Source: Euryodendron excelsum | Lineage: Eukaryota; Streptophyta; Magnoliopsida; Ericales; Pentaphylacaceae | Assembly (NCBI GenBank): GCA_033060915.1 | Contig: CM065387.1 | Span: 26,514,501 to 26,578,500, forward strand | Length of the DNA: 64,000 nucleotides | Direction: 5' to 3' | In this document: positions 55,010 to 64,000 of the stretch, piece by piece | Layout: each line of letters opens with the position of its first letter | How positions within the stretch are numbered: the first letter of the stretch is position 1 | Position numbers and translations under genes: made by a program | The notes under the pieces: model-generated | What the model was told of the DNA's origin: nothing | What the model saw: only the letters and a program-made list of their open reading frames with translations | Databases searched by the model: none

Positions 55010-58000
55010 TGGAGCCTCTTCTAGCGTGAAAGAGGTCCGCAAACTCAGTCTGAAAACCCTAATATTCGATATACAGAGCTTGTAGCCTCCTTAAACCCTG
55101 GCTTCTCTAGGTTTTCCAAACCCTAGCCACCATACACAAACCCTAACCTCTTATACACTTATACACACTCCTATAATCTTATACATTAGCCTCCAAAGCC
55201 TCCTTTGAAGACTTGAAGTGCTGCAATCTGAAGCTCTTGAAGATTGAAGCAAACACTCAAAAATCAAGACGAAGACTGAAGTGAAGATTGAAGTAAGACA
55301 AGCAATGCAAGGCGCACAAAGCATGGCACACAAAGCAAAGCGAAATAAACAAGACAAGGTAGGCTTTCTCTTTAAGTTTCTGCACTTTCCCCTCTCTCTT
55401 CTCCCTCCGAGCCCACTTGGGTTTTCTTCTATTTTAATCCCCCATCTTCTTTCCCCCCTTCTTGTATGCTTGAAACAAGGGAATTCCCGGTCCATGTCTA
55501 GGATTAGGCTATTGAAGAGTCACCGTGTCAGAGACGTTCTTTTAGTCTAACAGGAGACCACGTGGGTTCGACCCCCTTGATTATGTGGTGAAGCCTTAAC
55601 CTTGTATGTTCACGACCCCAAATTTGCATTGTGCATATCATGATCTTGCATTTCTCCAAAATTGTTTTCAAACTCGTTTTCAAAACTTGCATTAACATTA
55701 TTTTCAAAATTGCTTCAAAATCTTCTTTTCCAAAATTTGTTTTTAAAATCACAATCCTATGGTAATTCTAGCCTTTTTATGGCTAGGGTTACTTTAGGAA
55801 AGTGTTACATTTAAAGTGGCCAATAAGGTCCATATTTTCAAATCCTTGTTGTTTTCAAAACCCCTTTCTTAGAGTGGTTTTAGCCTTCTTATGGTTAGAG
55901 TCGCTTTAGGAAAGTGAGACATTTTCATACTTTCACAAGAACTCTCTTTTCAAATCCCTCCTTCTAAAAACCTCTCTTTCAACATACTTTCAAAAAACGC
56001 TCTCCAATCTCCTTCTTCAAATTCCTTTTTGAAATTGCTTTCTTAAAATTTCCTCCAAAAATCTATTTTTCAAAAACTCTTTTTTCAACTCCTTTCCAAA
56101 ACACTCTCTTTAAATTCCTTTTCTAAAAACACTCCCTGGGTTTCCTTCTTAGAAAACTCTCTCTAATCTCCTTTCCATAATTGTTGTTTTCAAAAACTCC
56201 TTTCCAACAATCTCTTCCTAAAAAAACTCTTTCCTAAAAGCTTCTTCCAAAATCTTTTTCCCAAAACTCCTCACTAGGATTTCTTTCCAAAAACTCTCTT
56301 TTGAAAATTCACTTTCTAGAAACTCCTCTCTAGGATTTCCTTCCAAAAATCCCTCTTTCCAAAAAACCCACTTTCCAAAAACTCTTTCTTTGGTGTTCAA
56401 GTTAAATCCTAGAACCCACAATTAGGAAACCCTAATTTTTCTCTCCAAAAACATGATTTCCCATCCCCTATTTTGGCCTCAAAACCTAGGTTTCCAAAAC
56501 CTCTTGCTTTTTATATCAAAATTATATATATTTTCAAAACCTCTTTTCTACGTCAAAACTATAGTCTTCCCAAAACTAGGATTTCTAAAAACTCTATCTT
56601 TCCAAATTCATGTCAAATCCAATCTTCCCTTTGGAAAACCAAATCCAATATTCCCTTTAGGAAACCAAATCTAATCTCCCCATTTAGGAAACTAGATTCG
56701 ATCCTCCATTTTTGGAAACAAAATCACACCATCTCTTTTAGAAACAAAATCCAATCCCTTGTTTTAGGAAATAGAAATCTCAATGCTTCCCAATCTAAAT
56801 TTTTTTTAATTCAACTCTTTCCTAATTTCCTACCTTCCTAAACCATAAGTTTCCTAAACCTAAACTTTTAAATCTTTCCTTAAAATTCAAGCTTCCAAAT
56901 TTTTCCTAATTCAATCCTTCCTAGTTTCATCCCTTTCCAAATCTTAACTTTCCAAATCTAAGTTTTCAAAATCTTTCTTAAACTCAAACCTTTCCTAACT
57001 TCAAGAATTTCTAAATCAAAACTTTCTAAATTCTAAGCTTTCCTAAATCAAAACTTTCCTAATTCAAAACTGTCCTAAATCAAAACTTTCTTATTTCAAA
57101 ACTTTTCTAATTTGAAACCTTTCTTATTTCAAAACTTTCCTAATTCGAACATTTCCTAATTTGAAATATTTACTAAAACGAAACTTTACTAAAACGGAAC
57201 TATCCTAATTTGAGTCTTTCCTAAATCTTATCTTTCCTAAAGTCTAGGTTTCCTAAATTTCAATCTTTCCAAACAAGTCCATATCTTTCTTCTTTCCAAA
57301 TCAAAGTCCAATCTTTTCAATTCCAATTTCTAATTTCCAATCCTTTATTCTAAATTCAAATCAAATCCAAGTTCTAATTCAACTCCTTTTTCAAATCAAA
57401 TCTTCTATCTTCTATTGGACTCTTGTCCGAACTACGACTGACCTGATTCCTCCAAAAGGATATGTAGGCAACCCTCATGGGTGCGGTCACAACCTTTTTC
57501 AAATCTCAAATTCCACGACCTTTTTCAAGCTTCTATTTCCACAAATCTCCAATTCTACAATCTTCTTCAAGTTTTCAATTCTATAATCTATTTTTCTAAT
57601 TCCTATTTCCAAATCTCTATTTCCAATTTCTAAAACTTTCCAATTTCAAATCTACCTTTTCAAATTTCTTTTTAAATCAAATCTATTTCTTTCCAAATCT
57701 ATTTTCCAACTTTATTCTCTTGCACTTACATATCATGCATCATGTTTCTTTTCAAAATTATTTTCTAAAGTGAATAGGATTGAACATTTGTTAGTTAAAG
57801 ACTCTCATAGGTGAATTTAGGGTAAATAGACATGTAAGTACCGTAAGGGCGGGGTGGGGTGATGGCTTAGTGCGTTTTCCGTACACGTAACCAAGCTCCG
57901 AACCTAGGTCACTGTTTTCAAAGACCAAAATGGAGTTTATTTTAAAAAATGGCTTAAACATTTTCTAAAGGTTGTCAAACAACCTGTTTTCTTAAAAACT

Positions 58001-58264
58001 CTTTCTCGAGGTAGTATTTTCAAATCGTTTTCAAAAATCCTAAGTGTGGTCCTCGGATTGTGCTTAGTTTTTAGGTGACCTAACTCACTTTAATCAAGTT
58101 AGGTGGTGACTCCAAATCTTTTCTAAAAGCCCTTTCTTCAAGTCAATTTTCAATTAAAACCTAATCGCACTCATTCTTTTAGGAGGGTGAGTTCTAATGA
58201 GAGAGTACAATATTTTTCCCGCTTGTGTGTGTATTCCTCGAGGGCGAAAAATCTGGGCGCGACA

Positions 58265-58285
58265 GCTGACGACTCCACTGGGGAC
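58265..58285 (+). other. Primer-binding site, Ogre type
   Basis: GCTGACGACTCCACTGGGGA directly after the LTR, the best-preserved primer site of this kind in the window (compare 41623-41641). Confidence 0.75.
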
Positions 58286-59719
58286 ACTTAGAGGATTAGG
58301 CTGTAATCATGTCTCTTTACCCTTCACCCATATAGAGTCTTCAATTAACTTGTTCAATCCTATTCACTTTAAACTTTCAAAATCAAATTTTCAAAATTAT
58401 TTTCGAAAAACATGCATTTATTCATATTATCTTGTATTAATTTTGCCATTCACATACTAACTCTTGCATCTTTATTTTGTAGGTACGCTTTTTGTTTAAA
58501 TTTTAACTGTATGCATGAATGTGATAAACATGATGAATGAGAGTTGTTGGGCTCTTTCCTCCACTTTTAAAAATTCACACACACACTGCATGTGCACCTG
58601 CATTCTGTATATTTGCATTTTACCCTGATATGTCTTTTCTAGTTAGAAAGGGGGAACGGTATATTGGTTGTGGGCAAGATGCTATATCAATTTTTTTGCC
58701 TACGGCCTCTTAATGGTTCTCCCACTCGAATCACCAACCGATCATGGCACCACCTCGGGGAGTGGGCTTAGGTTTGAAGATCTGGGGACCGAGCCTTTTT
58801 TGGACACATTAGTCAATCATCAACCTCATGCTTATATAAACACCATGCATAGCTGAACCTCTGCCGGATTTAAGACACACGCACTGTTTTCAAAACCATG
58901 GAGGAAAGGGTAACTACTTTTTATTTTCATTTATACCTGTCTATTCCTGTTGTTATAATGACTGTATTCATACTATTATAGTACCTGTTTAACTGCTCAT
59001 GTATGCACGCTTACCTTGCTATTGTATTCTCTTTCCTTATACTCTTTGCATATCCATGTTCATGCATTCAATATCCCATGTCAAGACAAGAGTTCTAAGT
59101 AACTCAAGTCACTGCATCCTCATGCATATGATCAACCAATTGAGAGTGACACCTAGCTCACTCTCCCTTGTATTAAGCTTGCCCAAACACTAAGGGTTCC
59201 CACGTAACCCTAAGGACTCATGGCACGCACATCAATTCATTTCATAAGAGGGCCCCCAATCCCTCTATGCTCACGGAGATAGGAATGTCAAGAAGACAAG
59301 GGGCAATCGATTACCAAGGTCTCTCAGTGAACTCCTCGACATCAAATCCAACGAAGGCGAATCTGAAGACTTAAGAGTAGTTTAGGGTGTCCTTTGTAAA
59401 ATTAGATAGGTGGAACCCCCAAAGGAACATGTTCCCTCTCCCCCTGTTAAAGTGTATTTCAATTCTTTTGTATATTAAACCCTAAGTTAAATGTATTTCT
59501 TTATTTTTTGCAAATGAGTGAGTGAATAAATGCATGAACGAAGGAAAGGTTTCCAGCTGACGGTAAGGCATCTGCATACAGGGGCAAATCCCCTATCTCC
59601 AAAAGTGAGCCAATTCATCATGATTAGTTTCCCTATCAAGTAGGGGCACCCCTAGAGCATGCATTGCATACAGACGTGTCAAGATAAAACACTAACTCTT
59701 TTTCTTTGTTGGTTTCAGG
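58286..59719 (+). other. Ogre leader (5' UTR)
   Basis: Non-coding, shared in order with the minus-strand leader at 34357-36017 and 41305-41622. Ends with TTGGTTTCAG at 59719, a good splice-acceptor context directly before the gag-like frame, so leader splicing is conceivable. Confidence 0.65.
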
Positions 59720-60841
59720 TACCTCTCCTCGTTCCCCCCAGTCTTATAAGCCAAAAGCTAAGAAACATCCATTGAATTACTTACTCTCGATACCTTAACT
59801 CTATTACTAGCAAAGGCAAGAGAAGTCAGGCATAGGGTGACCAAAATAGAAGGCATACTATCTTCACTCTTATTGCATGCAACCCATGAGCAAGCAGAAT
59901 CCTTGTAGGCTCAGACCCGTGCGGAACGAAAAAGGATGAGGAGGGAAGTCCAAGACCACACCCATACCATTGCTCACCAACCACATCCCCAAGCCATTTG
60001 TCGTACTCCGGCATCTCTTAGACCAACCTTTAACCACACCCCTGAATCCTATAATCTATCCTATGATTACTAGTCTCATCCGCTTGGCCTTGACACCGAA
60101 AATTGTCTCACTTGAAACATAATGCCCAAAACCCCTTCAATTTCTAAACCACCGACCCAAGAGCCATCACACCAGAACTTGATCCCCGTAGCTTACTTTG
60201 ATCTTCTCGCCACGGGATATTTGAAACTTATACCCCCTTGAACTCGACCTAGCCCTCTGCCACCCTATTTTAACCCAAAGGCATACTGTGAGTACCATTC
60301 AGACGGCCAAGGACAAGATACCGAAGAATGATGGACCCTCAAGCATAAGATCCAAGACCTGATAGATAACAAGACTATTGCCTTACGATCAGCAAATCTT
60401 TCTACGAACGTCACTACAAATTCTTCACCAGACCCCACTGTCAATCCCATTACAAAACTTGGTAACAACAAAGTTTGGTTCACTACGTGCCAAGAGATAT
60501 ATTACAAAGATGGGGAGGAAATGGAATGCGAAGATATGGAACAGAGTCATACCCAGTTACAATGCAACCCCGATAGAAAGCTAGCCCCCGAAGATGAACT
60601 TATATATGAATCTGTGAAGAAGATTGACCAGGAGATGTCCAAACTTAGTAATAAGAATCCCCCATTGTGTACACCTGAGGAGCACTGAGCCACGGCTGGA
60701 TGCCAGAGCAAAAAACCCCAGGCTTGAGCTATCAAGCTGGAAGAAGACGAGTTGCCCGAATGGTTTGTTAGGGAAACTACGAAGCAAACAAATGAAGGCA
60801 AGACGGTCAAGAAAGCTGAAAATTGCATCATCGCCGCCAAT
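59720..60841 (+). pseudogene. Tat/Ogre gag remnant, central capsid part deleted
   Basis: An N-terminal helical stretch (about 59820-59990: VTKIEGILSSLLLHATHEQA, then an Arg/Lys-rich segment) is followed directly by the C-terminal part typical of Tat/Ogre gag: VAYFDLLATGYLKLIPP, PLPPYFNPKAYCEYHSDGQG and WTLKHKIQDLIDNKTIAL. The capsid domain that should lie between is missing. TGA codons interrupt the frame, one exactly at the expected Cys before WTLK (about 60328-60330). Further stops at about 60686 and 60718. The frame ends where the nested LTR starts (60842). Confidence 0.72.
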
Positions 60842-63800
60842 TGTCGTGCCCAGATTTTTCGCACTCGAGGAATACTCACACAAGCGGGAAAAATGATGTA
60901 CTCTCTCGTTAGAACTCACCCTCCTAGAAGAATGAGTGCGACTAAGTTTGAATTGAAAATAGATTTGAATAAAGGGCTTTTAGAAAAAGATTTGGAGTCA
61001 CCACCTAACTTGATTAAGGTGGTTAGGTCACCTAAAAACTAAGAATAATCCAAAGACTACACTTAAGGTTTTTGAAAAAGGTTTTGAAAAGATCACCTCC
61101 AGAGATGGTTTTTAAGAAAAACGGGTTGTTTAGCAACCTTTGAAAAGCATTTAGCCCTTCTTTGAAAAATAACTCCTTTTTTGGCCTTTGAAATCAGTGA
61201 TCCTAGGTTCGGAGGTTGGTTTTGTGTAGGGAAGACACACTAAGCCATCACCCTACCCTGCCCTTTCGGTACTTGCATGTTAATCTACCCTAGATTCACC
61301 TATGAGACTCTTCAGTTAACTAATGTTCAATCCTATCAACTTTGAAAAAACAATGTTTGAAAAACATGTTGCATGATATGCAAGTGCAAGAAAAGAGAAT
61401 TGGAAAATAGATTTGGAAATTGATTTGATTTAAAAGAGATTTGAAGAGATAGAATTGAAATTGGAAAGTTTTAGAAATTGGAAATAGAGATTTGGAAACA
61501 GAAATTTGAAATTGAAAGTTTGAAAATAGATTGGAGATTTGAAAAGATTGTAGAATTTGAGATTTGGAAAATGTGGAGGAATTTGAAATTTGAAAGAAGT
61601 TGTGGAATTAGAAATTTGAAAAATGTTGTGGAATTGGAAATTTGAAAAATATGGAGACCACACCCATGATGGCTGCCTACGTATCCCTTTGGAGGAATCA
61701 GGTCAGTCGTAGTTCGGACAAGAGTCCGATTGAAAAGAGATTGATTTGGAAGAAAGAGATTGAATTGGAGAGAGGATTTGATTTTGAACTTAGAATAGAA
61801 GATGGGAGATTAGAATTGTTTTGGAAAGATTGAGGTTTAGGAAACCTAGACTTAAGAAAGATGAGACTTAGGAAAGACTTAAAAGTTTAAGAAAGATTGG
61901 ATTTAGGAAAGGTTCAAATTAGGAAAGGTCCGATTTAGGAAAGTTTCGAATTTGGAAAGTTTCATTTTTAGAAAGTTTCGAATTAAGACAGTTTTGAATT
62001 AGGAAAGTGTCGAAATAGGAAAGTTTTGAATTAAGAATGTTTCAACTTAGGAAAGTCTTGAAAGAGGAAAGGTTTTGAAAATAAGAAAGTTTTGAATTTG
62101 GAAAGTTTAAGATTTAGAAAGTTTTAGAGTTTTAGAAAATCTTGAGATTAGGAAAGGTTTGAGTTTAGGAAAGGTTTGAAAACTTAGATTTAGAAAGTTA
62201 AGATTTGGAAAGGCATAGAGTTAAGAAAAGGATTGAATTAGGAAAGAGTTGAAGGCTTACGTTTAAGGAAAGATTTGAAAGTTGAGTTTTAAAATTTAGA
62301 AAAGATTTTTATGTTCAAGTTTTGAAAACTTAAGATTTAGGAAAGTGGAAGATTAGGAAGGAATTGAATTAGGAAAGATTTGGATTAGGAAAGGATTGAA
62401 TTTTGTTTAAAAGAGAAGGTTTGATTTTGTTTCCAAAAACGAACGATAGGATCTAGTTTCCTAAATAGGAAGATTTGATTTGGTTTCCTAAAAGGAAGAC
62501 TTGATTTGACAAGGATTTGGAAATGGGAAGTTTTGGAAACCCTAGATTTGGAAGACTATAGTTTTAACATAGAAAAGAGGTTTTGGAAATATATATATAG
62601 TTTGGATGTAGAAAACGACAGATTTTGGAAACCTAGGTTTGGGGCAAAGTTTGAAAATCATGTTTTTGGAAAGAAAATTAGGGTTTCCTAATTGTGAGTT
62701 CTAGAGCTTGACTTGGGCTCTAAGGAAAGAGGATTTTTGGAAAGTGCATTTTTGGAAACGAAGGTTTTCTAGAAGGGAATCCTAGGGAGGAGTTTTTGGA
62801 AAGTGAATTTGAAGATAGAGTTTTTGGAAAAAGATTTTAAAGAGAAGGAGTTTTTGGAAAGTGTGTTTTTGGAAACGAAGATTTTAGAAGGAAAATCCTA
62901 GAGGGAAATTTCTAGAAGGAAAATTTTGGGAACAGAGTTTTTAGAAAGATTTTTAGGGAGCGTTGTTGGAAAGCTGATTTTAGGGAGAGTATTTTGGAAT
63001 GGAGTTGAAAAAGGAGGTTTGGAAAAATAAATTTTTGGAAAGAGTTTTTAGAAAACAATTTTGGAAAGAGGAGCTTTTTGGAAAACATGTTGGAATAGAG
63101 ATTTTTAGGAGGGGGATTTGGAAAGAGAGTTTTTAGAAGGTATAAAAACATCTCACTTTCCTAAAGCGATTCTAGCCATAGGAAGGCTAGAACCACTTTA
63201 AGAAAGTGGTTTTGAAAATAACAAAGGTTGAAAATATGGACCATGTTGGTCACTTTAAATGTAACACTTTTCTAAAGCAACCCTAGCCATGGAAAAGCTA
63301 GAATCACCCTAGGATTGTGATTTTGAAAACACGTTTTGAAAAAGAGATTTTGATGCAATTTTGGAAACAAGTTGAAAACAATTTTGAAAATGAGTTTGAA
63401 AACGATTTTTGAAAGATGCATGATCATGATATGCACAATGCAATTTTGGGGTCGTGAACATACAAAGCTAAGGCTTCACCACATAATCAAGGGGGCCAGA
63501 CCCACGTGGTCTCCGGTTAGCCTAAAGGAAAGCCCCCGACACGGTGACCCTCCGATAGTCTAATCCTACACATGGACCGAGAGTCCCTTTGTTTCAAGCA
63601 TGCAAAGAAAGGGGGGGAAAAAGATGGGGGATTAAAATACAGAAAACCCAAGTGGGTTAGGAGAGAGAAGAGAGAGGGCGGAAGTGCGGAAATTTAAATA
63701 GGGAGCCTACCGTATGTCTTCTTATTTTGCGCGCCTTGCTTGTTTTCGGTCTTGATCTTCGTCTTCAATCTTCAAGAGTCGTCTTCAACCTTCAAACTTC

Positions 63801-64000
63801 AGATTGCAGCTCTTCAAGTCTTCGAAGGAGGGTTGAAGGCTAGTATATAAGTGTGTGGAGGTGTCTATGAGTGTATAGAAGGCTAGGGTTTAGTGTATGG
63901 TGGCTAGGGTTTGGAAAACCTAAAGGAGCTAAGGTTTTTGAAGTGTTCGAGCTCTGTATATCGAAATATATAATTTTCAGACTGAGTTTGCGGACCTTCA
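60842..64000 (-). repeat. Ogre-type LTR, minus strand, runs off the window
   Basis: Starts TGTCGTGCCCAG, the complement of the LTR 3' end, inside the gag remnant. The preceding CCAAT (60837-60841) would be the target duplication, but the other side is outside. The sequence follows the 25338-30447 solo LTR closely up to the bases just before its TATA box, so U3 lies beyond 64000. Whether it is solo or part of an element cannot be told. Confidence 0.87.

Larger units (their letters stand above)
53867..58264 (+). repeat. 5' LTR of the plus-strand Ogre, 4.4 kb
   Basis: From TGTAAGCACCCC to GGGCGCGACA. Shorter than the 5.1-5.3 kb solo LTRs: U3 has a shortened minisatellite and only part of the approximately 150-bp repeat. 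TATA box at 55002-55009 with an inverted repeat (TGGCGCCACTACTAGTGGCG) upstream at about 54930. Confidence 0.9.
53867..60841 (+). mobile_element. Tat/Ogre element, 5' part, with internally deleted gag
   Basis: 5' LTR 53867-58264, primer site 58265-58285, leader to about 59720, gag remnant 59720-60841. It inserted into the Sirevirus 3' UTR. It is cut at 60842 by a minus-strand Ogre LTR; pol is not in the window. Confidence 0.85.

Noticed and set aside
55151..55550. 114- and 89-codon ORFs in the plus-strand Ogre LTR
   Set aside because: They lie in the transcribed non-coding part of the LTR; the other LTR copies do not keep these frames.
60547..60919. Minus-strand ORFs of 110-112 codons
   Set aside because: Shadows opposite the Ogre gag remnant; they cross the LTR border at 60842, which a real gene would not be expected to do.
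1..64000. tRNA, rRNA or other structured RNA genes
   Set aside because: I saw only tRNA-complementary primer sites of retroelements and no cloverleaf or rRNA segments.

Overview
This is eudicot-type plant nuclear DNA made almost entirely of nested, decayed LTR retrotransposons. I find no intact host gene. Evidence for a plant: plant matrixin (MMP) pseudogenes, primer-binding sites complementary to plant initiator tRNA-Met, a Sirevirus-type Ty1/copia element with an env-like ORF, an Athila-type primer site, and very long (4.4-5.3 kb) LTRs typical of the Tat/Ogre group of Ty3/gypsy. The species cannot be named from this sequence.

Layout. 1-3.4 kb: two decayed matrix-metalloproteinase copies in tandem and, on the minus strand, an RNase H remnant of LINE type. 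3.4-5.8 kb: 5' LTR, primer site and broken gag of a Ty3/gypsy element, cut at 5779 by a Sirevirus. 5.8-17.7 kb: this Sirevirus, LTR-gag-pol-env-like-LTR, about 11.95 kb, with every ORF broken and the last bases of its 3' LTR missing. 17.7-18.9 kb: fragment of an Ogre-type LTR that had inserted into the next element. 18.9-46.2 kb: one minus-strand Tat/Ogre-type element with its 3' LTR at 18.9-21.0 kb and 5' LTR at 41.6-46.2 kb. It retains leader and 3' region but no recognisable gag-pol. It carries an antisense ORF (23.6-24.4 kb) and has been split by three later insertions, each with a readable 5-bp target duplication: a 2.4-kb gypsy-type solo LTR (CTTTA), inside that an Ogre solo LTR (TCACT), and in the leader another Ogre solo LTR in the opposite direction (GAGGA). 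46.2-49.0 kb: unclassified AT-rich sequence. 49.0-51.9 kb: a short element with an Athila-type (tRNA-Asp) primer site, gag only, ending in a G20 tract. 51.9-53.9 kb: minus-strand end of a second Sirevirus. 53.9-60.8 kb: 5' LTR, leader and internally deleted gag of a plus-strand Ogre, entered at 60842 by a minus-strand Ogre LTR that runs off the window.

What stands out is the fine structure of the Ogre-type LTRs: an 81-bp minisatellite whose copy number differs between copies and whose unit holds a short hairpin with a compensated base-pair change; a near-perfect inverted repeat just upstream of a conserved TATA box; and a ~2-kb transcribed stretch almost devoid of G on the sense strand. The nesting also puts LTRs tail to tail, so read-through transcripts would fold back. 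Most long open frames in the window are by-products of repeats with a period divisible by three. All statements rest on reading the sequence by eye; family names come from recalled motif knowledge, not from searches.
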